A stretch of DNA of 64,000 bases from the NCBI GenBank assembly GCA_965214585.1, contig OZ243957.1, forward strand, positions 3,472,001-3,536,000, in the 5' to 3' direction. Below, one piece after another: positions 23,956 to 32,350 of the stretch. Made by a program: the position numbers and the translations under genes. The notes below the pieces were generated by a model. The model saw only the letters and a list, made by a program, of their open reading frames with translations, made no database searches and was not told the DNA's origin. This DNA comes from JAHCHG01 sp965214585 (lineage in GTDB: Bacteria; Acidobacteriota; Blastocatellia; Pyrinomonadales; Pyrinomonadaceae). How positions within the stretch are numbered: the stretch's first letter is position 1; the number at the start of each line of letters is the position of its first letter.

Positions 23956-26859
23956 TTATTGCCAATCGCCGAGCAGGGTAAACGCGCTCCAATAATACGG
24001 CGATTTATAGCGCGGAGTTTTCTTCATTTCGATCTTCGCCTGCTGCAAGGCTTTTGACGCGGGCATTTTGTTTTGCAGATGATTTTTGTAGAAAAGTTTC
24101 ATAAATTCAGCCGTTGCCGAATCGTCAACTTTCCAGAGGCTCGCCACAATGCGGTTTGTTCCGGCGTAGAGAAAGCCGCGTGAAATGCCGATTAAACCTT
24201 CGCCGCGCACGTCTTTGCCGAGTGCCGTCTGACACGCGGAAAGGACGACAAGATCGCTGGAAATATCGAGATTGTAAATGTCATTAAGGCTCAAAAATCC
24301 GTCTTGCGGTGCGCCGTTTTTATCGAAAAGGGAGAAAACCAAACCCGAAAGTTCGGGGCGCGAAGTGTTTAGAAGTCCGTGTGTGGCAAAATGCAAAATT
24401 CGGTAATCGGACAAATCCGCGTTTTCGATATTTTCGAGATTCGCGTCAAATCCCAGCCGCAAAGCAGCATTATTTTTACCAAAAAATTTCGATATATTTC
24501 TTGCTTCCTGCCGTGAAGCGAGCAGGCGCGGCAGATTTTCGCCGAATCTGAAATCGCGCAAAGTTTGGGCAAATACTGTATTTTGATTTTCCGAATCGGT
24601 TTTTGAATTTTTAGCAATGCGCGAATCTTCTCGGTCAAAAACGGGATCGGCGAAAATTGCAATTTTTTTATTAATCTGTTTCGCAGCCGTCGGCTTTTTC
24701 CTGAGCCGGGCTAAAACTGAAGCCGACGGCAGAGCGATAATCTCATTCGTTTCAACCAAAAACTTTTCATCCGCCGACTTGGGACTCAGGACTTGGGACT
24801 CTGGACTGCGAAGGCTTGGACTGTAAAGCGCGGAAAACGGAAGATACTGCAAAATTCCGTCCGCGACAACGGCGATTCGTTTTCCATTGATTTTTGCTTC
24901 TACTTTTCCGAGTAAAATTTCGCTTAAATGTTTTGATAAAACTTGTCTTTCGTCGTCGGTTTCTTTTTTATTTTCAATTACGAGATCGTAAAAACGGCGA
25001 GCCTTCGTTTCGATTGTTTCGCCTTTCGGCAGTTCGTGGTAACTTATTGAATTTGCAGTTAAAAGCCACAAAAAACTTCGTTCTTTGCCAAGTTTGTATT
25101 CGAGCAGAACGGTTTCTTCATCGAGTAGATTCCGAACGTCTGCGGCAGATAAAATTTTGCCTCCGGTCAGATCGGCATACTGCGGATTTGTTTGCCGAAT
25201 CTGCAAAATAAGCCTGTCCAGATCAAGTTCCAGAGCATTTATCTCCAAAGTTATTTTATCAATCTTTTCCTGCTGCGGCTTATTTCCGAAAAGCCTCTCA
25301 CGCGCTTGATACTTTTCATTAATCTCGTCAATCAAATCTTTTTCACGTTCGATCATTTGCCGGTCAGCGGTTTGTCTGAAATCAACTTTTGCTTCTTCGA
25401 GCAGATCAATCAAACTGCGCGAACGCGAACGCTCGCTGATTTCAAAAGCCCGCGAAATATCTTCCGAATTCTTTTCTTTTGCGGCGCGTTCAATCAGCAG
25501 TTCGGTATAAAGTTCGTAAGAATCCTGCACCGTCGAAAAATAAGATGTGCGAAGTTTTTTGTTTGTTATTTTATCGCGCGAATTTTCGATTATCTCCAGA
25601 GCTTTTTCGATGTGCCTGATTGCCTCTGCCGAATTTCCGCGCCGTCTTTCAATAAGTGCCAGATTATAATTTATTGTAACGAGATATTGCCGGCTGCCGA
25701 TTTTATCTGCCAACAGCAGTCCTTCGGACAAAATTTCAAAAGCCTTTTCGGTTTGTCCGGCTTCCAGATATGTTTTTCCGAGAGCAGCTTGGGCAATTAC
25801 TATATTGGAAACTCTGCCGACCTTTTTTTGTATCTCCAAACCAGTCTGCATATTTTCGATTCCCTTGTGATAATTGCCGGACTGTATATAAGCCGCGCCC
25901 AGATTTACGCGCAAACTTCCTTCGTAGCTTAGAAATTTTATCGCCTGCACAATCGGGAGGGCTTTAAGTTCGAGATACTCGATTGCTTTTTCCGGCTGAC
26001 CGAGCGCGAGATAGGAAACTCCTATATTATGATAACCGGCAGACTGGCTGATTCGGCTTTTTTGTTGTGTGGCGATTTTTAGCGATTCCTGACGATAGAA
26101 AATTGATTTTTCATAATCCCCGACGTTAAACCAAATGCTGCCGATGCTGTTAAGACCGACTCCTTCGTGAAATTCATTTTTAAGTTCGCGCCAGATTTTC
26201 AGACTTTCGGAATAAGCGTTCAGCGCGTTTTGCAGTTCTCCCAAACTTTGTTCGATCAGACCGATCTTCCGCCACACTATTGCTTCCCAAACTCTGTCTT
26301 TTTTCACTTTGGCGAGTTTTATGATGTGCTTTGCTTTCCCGATTGCTTCCAGCTTTTCCTTCGCCTTTCCCGTTTGATCGGCTCTATTGACTTCCGCATA
26401 AATTCTGACAATATCTTTTGCCGCTTGATTAACTTTGTGATCTTCTTCAAACGTCTGCCGGATTTCGGTCAATTCAATCGTAAATCTTCCGGTTCTCGCG
26501 TAAGCCGACCACGCTTTGACTTCGACAAAATATTCGCCCGCTTGGGCGGAAGTCAAAAGCATCACTTCATTTCCTTCGCGTCCGCTCGGAGATTGAGTTT
26601 CCAGAAACAAACTGCCCGCCGGATCGTAAGCCGCCAACGAAAGTTCGATGCCTTTTTGTTCAACCGCAATTCGCGCCGTTTGATTGTCAGCCATCTGAAC
26701 CGCAAATCGCTGCGCCTTTCCGCCGACGATCTGCCCGTCTATCGGAGTTTTCAAAACAAGCTGAGTCGGCAAATCCTGAGCAAACAAAATCGCGCTCGGA
26801 AAAGAAAGTAAAACAAGAATCTGAAAAACGGGCAGAATTTTGAGAATTTCTTTTTTCAT
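23956..26859 (-). CDS. Secreted TPR-CHAT caspase-like protein (copy 1)
   Basis: This 967-residue protein has a signal peptide (LKILPVFQILVLLSFPSAIL, cleavage near FAQ). A beta-sandwich-like domain is at about 30-135 (GQIVGGKAQRFAVQ.., EYFVEVKAWS), followed by about seven TPRs to residue 480. A coiled coil comes next, then the CHAT peptidase domain with the catalytic His in LHFATHGLLN and the Cys in VVLSACQTALGKDVRGEG. CHAT proteins are caspase/separase-like cysteine peptidases. A periplasmic or surface location is predicted. The linker SPESQVLSPKS within the CHAT domain is encoded by heptamer repeats (24777-24822). It is a close paralog of 32351-35236. Confidence 0.9.
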   Translation of the reverse strand: MKKEILKILPVFQILVLLSFPSAILFAQDLPTQLVLKTPIDGQIVGGKAQRFAVQMADNQTARIAVEQKGIELSLAAYDPAGSLFLETQSPSGREGNEVMLLTSAQAGEYFVEVKAWSAYARTGRFTIELTEIRQTFEEDHKVNQAAKDIVRIYAEVNRADQTGKAKEKLEAIGKAKHIIKLAKVKKDRVWEAIVWRKIGLIEQSLGELQNALNAYSESLKIWRELKNEFHEGVGLNSIGSIWFNVGDYEKSIFYRQESLKIATQQKSRISQSAGYHNIGVSYLALGQPEKAIEYLELKALPIVQAIKFLSYEGSLRVNLGAAYIQSGNYHKGIENMQTGLEIQKKVGRVSNIVIAQAALGKTYLEAGQTEKAFEILSEGLLLADKIGSRQYLVTINYNLALIERRRGNSAEAIRHIEKALEIIENSRDKITNKKLRTSYFSTVQDSYELYTELLIERAAKEKNSEDISRAFEISERSRSRSLIDLLEEAKVDFRQTADRQMIEREKDLIDEINEKYQARERLFGNKPQQEKIDKITLEINALELDLDRLILQIRQTNPQYADLTGGKILSAADVRNLLDEETVLLEYKLGKERSFLWLLTANSISYHELPKGETIETKARRFYDLVIENKKETDDERQVLSKHLSEILLGKVEAKINGKRIAVVADGILQYLPFSALYSPSLRSPESQVLSPKSADEKFLVETNEIIALPSASVLARLRKKPTAAKQINKKIAIFADPVFDREDSRIAKNSKTDSENQNTVFAQTLRDFRFGENLPRLLASRQEARNISKFFGKNNAALRLGFDANLENIENADLSDYRILHFATHGLLNTSRPELSGLVFSLFDKNGAPQDGFLSLNDIYNLDISSDLVVLSACQTALGKDVRGEGLIGISRGFLYAGTNRIVASLWKVDDSATAEFMKLFYKNHLQNKMPASKALQQAKIEMKKTPRYKSPYYWSAFTLLGDWQ

Positions 26860-27058
26860 AATTTCGACTGAATTTTAAGGTTGATTTTAGAGATACTTTG
26901 CAATAAATATAAATTTGAGTCAAGGTTTTTAAATTATTTTTCCGGCAAATTCCGTGCGCGGAAGGCTGGAACTCTTCATAACTGCACCCGAAACTTGCCG
27001 GAAATGCGGGAAAATTTACTATTTGTTTGAGTCGGAAAATAAAACTACCAAGCAAATT

Positions 27059-28045
27059 TTAACGCGGAATAACTAAACGCATATTCGGTTTAATCAAATC
27101 AGGATTATTTCCGATCTCTTTTCGATTCCATTGATGATCGTATATTTTTTGCCATTTTTTCATATCTCCATAATAAGATACGGCAATTTTCGAGAGCCAT
27201 TCTCCCGGTTTGACGATGTGCAGTCTTTCTCCCGGTTTAAGCGGCGGATTGCCCGGCGGATTCGGCACATTCGGATTTGTCGGTGAATTCGGCGGCACAT
27301 TCGGCGCGTTTGGCAAAGTCGGTTGATTTAAGCGGGTAATACATTCAACCTTTGCTCGAAGTATTTGAGGAGAAGTCCACGCCCAGACAGTAGCTGATCC
27401 GGCGGCATCCATTTGCGGAGTGAGTGTCGTAGCATTAACTTCTCCAAGTTCCCAGATTGTCGGATGCGGTAAATAATCGCCGGTGTATGGATTGGTTGCT
27501 TCTTTCCAAGGCGTTCCGCCTAAACCGCCGTGAGTTGCGAGAAATGTTCTGTGAGAAAAAGGCATTGATTGACTTTCTCTGGTAAATCCGCAATTTTGAA
27601 ATGATATTCTCGACATACTCGACCAGATATTTCGTTGAGGATAGATGGTTTGTTTGACCGTATCAACAATCGGCGTATTCTTCAGCCAGCCGCCCAAAGC
27701 CGTTGATCTGTCAACCGCGTCGAACAAAATCAAACATTCCACCGGGATCGGATTTTTTCTCTGTTTGAGCCATTCTGCAACCTCAATGACAGCCGCGCCT
27801 CCGCGACTGTATCCGGCTAAAAATACTGCGTCTTGGCTTTCATCTCTCCAATTTTCGACAACGTGATCATAAGCCTTCCTCGCTATATCGTCGGTTTTAA
27901 ATCCCCAAGTGTAAGGACCTCGGTTATAAAATGATTTATCGGGAAAGAATGATTGCAGCGTGTTTACAAAACTGTTCTTAAAATCTTCTGCATAACCCGT
28001 ATTGTCTTTTGAACTTGTTCCATCAATTCCCGCGTAAATAATCAT
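27059..28045 (-). CDS. Alpha/beta-hydrolase-like protein with C-terminal LysM domain
   Basis: In this 328-residue protein the N-terminal part resembles DUF2235/lipase-like hydrolases: IIYAGIDGTSS, an interior nucleophile elbow AGYSRGGAAVIE (GxSxG-type Ser near residue 98) and ECLILFDAVDR. A low-complexity Pro/Asn linker (PNAPNVPPNSPTNPN) leads to a LysM domain (HIVKPGEWLSKIAVSYYGD, ending NMRLVIPR) that would bind peptidoglycan or act as a docking part. No signal peptide is visible, so export, if any, would use a dedicated system. A phospholipase or amidase effector is possible but unproven. Confidence 0.68.
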   Translation of the reverse strand: MIIYAGIDGTSSKDNTGYAEDFKNSFVNTLQSFFPDKSFYNRGPYTWGFKTDDIARKAYDHVVENWRDESQDAVFLAGYSRGGAAVIEVAEWLKQRKNPIPVECLILFDAVDRSTALGGWLKNTPIVDTVKQTIYPQRNIWSSMSRISFQNCGFTRESQSMPFSHRTFLATHGGLGGTPWKEATNPYTGDYLPHPTIWELGEVNATTLTPQMDAAGSATVWAWTSPQILRAKVECITRLNQPTLPNAPNVPPNSPTNPNVPNPPGNPPLKPGERLHIVKPGEWLSKIAVSYYGDMKKWQKIYDHQWNRKEIGNNPDLIKPNMRLVIPR

Positions 28046-28111
28046 TTTTTCATCTCCTTATAAATAGTTTTCTGCCAATATCAAATGAATTTTTATTTCT
28101 ATCTCTAAACA

Positions 28112-28138
28112 TAGTGTCAAAATCCGAAAAAACATTTC
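28112..28138 (-). promoter_or_regulatory. Conserved 27-bp upstream element, copy b
   Basis: The minus strand reads GAAATGTTTTTTCGGATTTT followed by GACACTA. It is located 67 bp upstream of the LysM-hydrolase start and immediately downstream of the terminator of the preceding gene. Confidence 0.6.
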
Positions 28139-28160
28139 AGAATTATCCGAAAATAAAAAA

Positions 28161-28178
28161 AGGCGACTTGTGCCGCCT
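28161..28178 (-). terminator. Rho-independent terminator of the WG-repeat gene
   Basis: The minus strand reads AGGCGGCACAAGTCGCCT followed by TTTTTTATTTT. The short stem and U tract lie about 60 bp after the WG-repeat lipoprotein stop. Confidence 0.72.
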
Positions 28179-28235
28179 TAAAAATGTTCCGAAAGTTTTT
28201 CGGAAGTTTGAATTGTAAATTCGTCGCGTCCTGAT

Positions 28236-28949
28236 CTATTTGGTCGCGTTGCGAACGTATGTGCCTTCTTTATTTATGTAACCTTCTTTCTCGCCTTCGA
28301 GAGTTACTTGGGCAATGCCGTCCCGGAATTCGCTTGCCGACTTAAATTGCGGTTCGATCACCATTTCGCCTGATTTTTTGATATACCCGAATTTGTCGTC
28401 TTTTTTGACCGCCGCCAAACCTTCCGAAAAGGAAAAAGCCAGATCATAAGTCGGCTCGACAACGTAAGTTCCGGTTTTATCAACAAAACCGTATTTCTGA
28501 GTCTTTTTCGGTGTGCTGTAACTGTCAGCGTCGTCTTTTTTCTCCTCTTTGGATTCAACTGATACTACTGCCAATCCTTCGGAAAAATCTCTGGCACTTT
28601 TAAATTTCGGGTTAATTACAATGTCGCCCTCGGTATTAATAAAACCGATTTGTCCGCCGTTTTGAATCCGAGCCATTGCTTCGGAAAAATTTTCGCAATA
28701 TCTATAATCTGCTTCCGCGCCGTCATAAAGCGGAATCGGTTCAAACGTCGGTTTGATTTTAACTTCGCCGTCCACATTCATATAGCCGCATTTTCCGTTT
28801 TCCTTGATCGTGTATAAACCGTTCGTATCCCTTTTCGGTTTGCTGCTGCTGCTGCTAACTCCGGGAATCGAACATCCGCTTAGAGCGACTATCGTAAAGA
28901 TAATCAACATAATCTGCCCGTTTCTGATTTTCAACAATTGTTCCTTCAT
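28236..28949 (-). CDS. WG-repeat lipoprotein
   Basis: This 237-residue protein has a lipoprotein signal (IMLIIFTIVALSGCS, lipobox LSGC) and then a serine stretch. About five WG-type repeats follow (CGYMNVDGEVKIKPTFE, IGFINTEGDIVINPKFKSA, YGFVDKTGTYVVEPTYD, FGYIKKSGEMVIEPQFKSAS, EGYINKEGTYV). WG repeats form beta-rich surface domains of unknown binding partner. It should be anchored to a membrane by its N-terminal cysteine. A conserved 27-bp element lies 125 bp upstream. Confidence 0.87.
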   Translation of the reverse strand: MKEQLLKIRNGQIMLIIFTIVALSGCSIPGVSSSSSKPKRDTNGLYTIKENGKCGYMNVDGEVKIKPTFEPIPLYDGAEADYRYCENFSEAMARIQNGGQIGFINTEGDIVINPKFKSARDFSEGLAVVSVESKEEKKDDADSYSTPKKTQKYGFVDKTGTYVVEPTYDLAFSFSEGLAAVKKDDKFGYIKKSGEMVIEPQFKSASEFRDGIAQVTLEGEKEGYINKEGTYVRNATK

Positions 28950-29073
28950 TTCGTTTCTCCTTTAATTTTGTAAATTAAAATTTATCCTGTCAAAAAAAAC
29001 TTCCGAGAGATTTTTCTGACTATCTTCCGATTTACCGGCGCGTCCGGCAACCTTTTTTTCCTCGTTTCAGTTA

Positions 29074-29100
29074 TAGTGTCAAAACCTCAAAAAACATTTC
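29074..29100 (-). promoter_or_regulatory. Conserved 27-bp upstream element, copy c
   Basis: The minus strand reads GAAATGTTTTTTGAGGTTTT followed by GACACTA, the best match to the consensus. It lies upstream of the WG-repeat lipoprotein gene. Confidence 0.6.
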
Positions 29101-29124
29101 ATTTTTTATTTCCACGCACAAAAA

Positions 29125-29144
29125 AAGACGACCTCAGCCGTCTT
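29125..29144 (-). terminator. Rho-independent terminator
   Basis: The minus strand reads AAGACGGCTGAGGTCGTCTT followed by TTTTT. It is almost the same hairpin as at 22224-22243 and 32307-32326, so terminator plus 27-bp element is a repeated unit. Confidence 0.72.
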
Positions 29145-29171
29145 TAAGTAGTGTTCATCAAGCAAATATCT

Positions 29172-29224
29172 TTAGAAGCTGTTTGGAAACTGTATCGCCG
29201 GCTTCCAGCCGCCAAATTTATCTG
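29172..29224. repeat. Half copy of the AGAAGCTGTTTGG palindromic element
   Basis: TTAGAAGCTGTTTGGAAACT and CGGCTTCCAGCCGCCAAATT match the left arm of the complete element at 49365-49551; the right arm is missing. It lies just after the stop of the GYF-domain protein gene. Confidence 0.72.
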
Positions 29225-29242
29225 TTTTCCCGTCTGAAATTT

Positions 29243-30055
29243 TCAGACGCTGCTGATCTGCGGACTCGCTTGCTGCGGAGCAAATTGATTTTCGACGGGC
29301 TTTACACCGACTGCGGGCGTATCTTCCGTTGCTTCGACGAGATTGTTGATCGCCTCGTATCCTCGTTTCATTACAACCGGAAAAAGCAGCAGAGCAGCAA
29401 ATCCGACGAACGGAATAATAATCATAATGCCGTATAAAATAAATAATCCCGAAGCTATCTGCGGCACGGGCAGATCGTGGCGTTCAATGTATTTATTATA
29501 TTCGCCGGGATATTTCGTAAAATTCATAACCGCGACAACGATGCCGATAAGCGGAATAAATAATAATCCGATTGCTTTGCCCGGCGAAATCCAACTCTCG
29601 CCGTCATTGATCGCCGCCCACATTCGGTAGATGAGCTTAAATTGATAAATTATCGCCATTATTAGATAAGAACCTACACTTATTCCCAATAAAACCATAG
29701 ATTCGATTGATGATGCCATCCCCAATACAGCGTCGCTGAAAGGAATCCCTTCTAAATATCCTGATAAATACCCTGATATAATCCGTATAGTTGTAAGCGC
29801 GGCAAATAATATAAAAAATACTGCCGGAATTCCGAGCAAAAATCTCAGGCATTTTTTCACATTGATCTTATCAACCGTAACCGGACTCGCTTGCGGCGAA
29901 TTCCCGAACATACTTCCCAAAGGCTGCCAACTTTCTTCTCCGTGTCGGCAAGCCATATCGTTTGAGGTTAAATTTCCGGCTTTCAAATAATTCAAAACCG
30001 TATTTTCTTCAAAAGGTCCAGTTGTTTGACCGTTTTTGCGAATATAAATTGACAT
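29243..30055 (-). CDS. GYF_2-domain (DUF4339) multi-pass membrane protein
   Basis: This 270-residue protein has an N-terminal GYF_2 domain (IYIRKNGQTTGPFEENTVLN, EESWQPLGSMF), a peptide-binding fold common at the N-terminus of bacterial membrane proteins. Four to five membrane segments follow (LGIPAVFFILFAALTTIRII, MVLLGISVGSYLIMAIIYQF, AIGLLFIPLIGIVVAVMNF, LFILYGIMIIIPFVGFAALL). The acidic/glutamine-rich C-terminus is probably cytosolic. No enzymatic role can be proposed. A conserved 27-bp element lies 40 bp upstream. Confidence 0.82.
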   Translation of the reverse strand: MSIYIRKNGQTTGPFEENTVLNYLKAGNLTSNDMACRHGEESWQPLGSMFGNSPQASPVTVDKINVKKCLRFLLGIPAVFFILFAALTTIRIISGYLSGYLEGIPFSDAVLGMASSIESMVLLGISVGSYLIMAIIYQFKLIYRMWAAINDGESWISPGKAIGLLFIPLIGIVVAVMNFTKYPGEYNKYIERHDLPVPQIASGLFILYGIMIIIPFVGFAALLLFPVVMKRGYEAINNLVEATEDTPAVGVKPVENQFAPQQASPQISSV

Positions 30056-30094
30056 ACTTTTTCTCCTCTCGATTTAAATTTTAGGTGTCAATAG

Positions 30095-30121
30095 TAGTGT
30101 CCGAAACGCAAAAAACATTTC
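30095..30121 (-). promoter_or_regulatory. Conserved 27-bp upstream element, copy d
   Basis: The minus strand reads GAAATGTTTTTTGCGTTTCG followed by GACACTA. It is 40 bp before the GYF_2-protein start. A T-rich but degenerate hairpin relic (AAAAAGACGACCGAAACCG) sits on its upstream side. Confidence 0.55.
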
Positions 30122-30265
30122 ACTTTTTATTTACAAATTAAAAAAAGACGACCGAAACCGTTAAAATAATTTTTTCTTCACCTATTTTCTTTATCGTTTT
30201 TATGATTAACTCTTTTGTTTCTTATAGAAAACAGATTGTGAGCATCTTTTTATTTAACTCTGATT

Positions 30266-30724
30266 TTATTTTTTTCGCTTATAGAATTTTTGGATTAATT
30301 TGATGAAAGTAAAAAATAAGCCGGACAGTCCAAAAAGTGAAAGTATGGAAAAGGCAATTATAAAATCTTTGGTCGTTTTTACATCTTCGCCGACGATAAG
30401 CCATTGATAACCCAAAACAACGGTTGCTATTAGCGAAAAAACTCCGATAATTTCACCCGCAACATTTTTTCTAAGCAAATAAAAAGCGATTATTTTTCCG
30501 ACGTAAACTCCAAAAACGATCAAAGCGACGGTTATAAACCACAGTAGAATAAATAAATGCGGCTGGCTTTTCGGCGTTATAAAATAACTGTTGGTGATAA
30601 AAATTTCTTCGCCCGCCGGATAGGTTTGCGAGATGATAAAGAAAATCAAAGCGGCGACGGCGACAAATACCGCGCTTATAACTGTGTTTTTTGTTTTCAT
30701 CTGGTTAATTTTCAGCCGAAGCAT
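30266..30724 (-). CDS. Four-TM membrane protein of unknown function
   Basis: In this 152-residue protein about four hydrophobic helices (VISAVFVAVAALIFFIISQT, HLFILLWFITVALIVFGVYV, EIIGVFSLIATVVLGYQWLI, FIIAFSILSLFGLSGLFFTF) take up most of the length, ending with a basic tail. The start is uncertain: ATG at 30724, or the ATG at 30700 giving MKTKNTVIS. No strong ribosome-binding site precedes either. No family was recognised. Confidence 0.6.
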   Translation of the reverse strand: MLRLKINQMKTKNTVISAVFVAVAALIFFIISQTYPAGEEIFITNSYFITPKSQPHLFILLWFITVALIVFGVYVGKIIAFYLLRKNVAGEIIGVFSLIATVVLGYQWLIVGEDVKTTKDFIIAFSILSLFGLSGLFFTFIKLIQKFYKRKK

Positions 30725-30888
30725 TCTAAATACCGGAAACAGGATGATTTGATTGAAAACAGAATACCGACATTTAAAACGCTTCAGCTAACGGGGGAGA
30801 GTTTAAGATTAATCAAATCAACTTTCTAAATTGTTTTATTTTTGTTTCTTTAAAATGAGCCTCAAACCGAGAACATTATCCTTGATTT

Positions 30889-31262
30889 TTAATCCGAACC
30901 TGTAAACGCAAGCCTAATACTTGCCGTCTTATTCGATTTGTTCATAACCGTCAAACGATACACGGATTTCCCTTCGCTTTTTGCACTCGCCTTAATTTCT
31001 CCGACGTGTCCGGTTGACAAAATCCGACTGCCGACGCGGAATTCATATTGAAATTTATCGCCGCCCGTCTGCCGTATATTTAGATTTTTGAAATCTTTAC
31101 CCGAAATTGTGTAACTTTCCGATTTACCCGCTTTCACATTTGCCCGAACCGTTGCTTTCCCGCTGTTGTTTAATTTCACACGCTTCTGAGCAACTGCGTC
31201 CGTTACTGAAAACGCGATAACTGCGAATGCGATGGTTAAGAATTGGATCGTTAATTTTTCAT
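30889..31262 (-). pseudogene. Small secreted beta-rich protein gene with a 1-base frameshift in the signal peptide
   Basis: An ATG at 31262 with AGGAG upstream reads MKN then a stop. One extra A in the A5 run (plus-strand T5 at 31255-31259) would restore MKKLTIQFLTIAFAVIAFSV, a classic signal peptide ending in AVAQ. That leads straight into the open frame KRVKLNNSGKATVRANVKAG..IRLAFTGSD. The mature part is a beta-rich domain of about 100 residues with no recognised family. It is either a recent pseudogene, a phase-variable homopolymer site or a sequencing error. A conserved 27-bp element lies 45 bp upstream. Confidence 0.72.
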
Positions 31263-31306
31263 TTTATTTTCTCCTAATGTTGTAAATTGGCTTGTGCCTG
31301 TATTTA

Positions 31307-31334
31307 TAGTGTCCAAACCTCAAAAAAACATTTC
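31307..31334 (-). promoter_or_regulatory. Conserved 27-bp upstream element, copy e (28 bp)
   Basis: The minus strand reads GAAATGTTTTTTTGAGGTTT followed by GGACACTA, one T longer than the other copies. It is 45 bp upstream of the frameshifted secreted-protein gene. Confidence 0.6.
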
Positions 31335-31465
31335 ACCTTGACCAATTGTTTTTCATCTCCACGACAGCAATTTACAATGAAGGCAAATAATTGAAATTAA
31401 GAAAAGGAAAGAAAACACCTCTTTCTTTCCTTTTCAGTTAATTGAAATATAGATTGTTAATTTAA

Positions 31466-32128
31466 TTATCCCCATTGATCTGTGTTGAAATCAACGACTT
31501 TAGTTTTGTTTTTCTTATTACGTGCGTCCCATTTCGGTTTAAGTAATCCGTAAGCAAAACACATTCCCTTGGATAGCGTGATCGTATTATCTCTACTGGT
31601 GGTTCCCCCGTAGTTTCCATCAACGTCAACAATTTTGATGGGAAATTTCACTTCAACATTTTTGCTTTGTTCAAGTTTATCGGCAAGCGTTGCTTCCACT
31701 ACCACAAAAATTTCATTTACCACTCTGGCACTACTGCCGATTTCAATAAGTTCTTTTAGGTCTCTCGAAGAATGATTTACTGCTTTTTCCATCTCGTCTT
31801 GAGTAACAATAAATTTAGTTAAAACTAAATCTCCGCTTTTAAGAGCCTCTAATGTTTGAGCATTGTTTCCCTTAAATTTCCCCAAAACACTTATCTGCGT
31901 AAGTTTATCCAAAGTAAGTCCACTTACAGATTTAATATCAATAGTTGCTACATCTTCAACCTTAAATCTTGACTTGGGAATGTCTCCTTTGCGTTCCAAA
32001 TGATTCATCTTAGTTACGGAAGTTTTCTTTTTACCATACGCGCCGAGAATTATATTTTCAGAGTTACCCCGAAAATAATTTTTCCCGTTAAAGTGCAGGT
32101 GACTATTTTTTACTCTTGTTTTCGCCAT
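31466..32128 (-). CDS. Hypothetical soluble protein
   Basis: This 220-residue protein is rich in Lys, Asn and Thr, with AGGAGAT before the ATG. It has no signal peptide or membrane segment. Visible blocks include HLHFNGKNYFRGNSENII, FKVEDVATIDIKSVSGLTLD, NEIFVVVEATLADKLEQSK and VKFPIKIVDVDGNYGG. No family is recognised. It lies between the frameshifted secreted-protein gene and CHAT copy 2, and a conserved 27-bp element lies 129 bp upstream, so it may be co-regulated with its neighbours. Confidence 0.65.
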   Translation of the reverse strand: MAKTRVKNSHLHFNGKNYFRGNSENIILGAYGKKKTSVTKMNHLERKGDIPKSRFKVEDVATIDIKSVSGLTLDKLTQISVLGKFKGNNAQTLEALKSGDLVLTKFIVTQDEMEKAVNHSSRDLKELIEIGSSARVVNEIFVVVEATLADKLEQSKNVEVKFPIKIVDVDGNYGGTTSRDNTITLSKGMCFAYGLLKPKWDARNKKNKTKVVDFNTDQWG

Positions 32129-32256
32129 TATATTATCTCCTATGTTTGTTATTTATAAAGTAGATTTTTGATTTTCTACTTTTGTGAAAGTTTATTTGAT
32201 TGTTTCAAACAAACCGAAATTTACTACTTTAATCGCTTGATTTCTTTGCTCAGTAG

Positions 32257-32283
32257 TAGTGTTAAAACCTCAAAAAACATTTC
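32257..32283 (-). promoter_or_regulatory. Conserved 27-bp upstream element, copy f
   Basis: The minus strand reads GAAATGTTTTTTGAGGTTTT followed by AACACTA. It is directly downstream of the CHAT copy 2 terminator and upstream of the hypothetical gene at 31466-32128. Confidence 0.58.
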
Positions 32284-32306
32284 ATTTTTTATTTCCACGC
32301 ACAAAA

Positions 32307-32326
32307 AAGACGACCAAAGCCGTCTT
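32307..32326 (-). terminator. Rho-independent terminator of the second TPR-CHAT gene
   Basis: The minus strand reads AAGACGGCTTTGGTCGTCTT followed by TTTTGTG. The stem lies 25 bp after the CHAT copy 2 stop codon. Confidence 0.75.
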
Positions 32327-32350
32327 TATACATTCAAATTTTCGCTTAAC

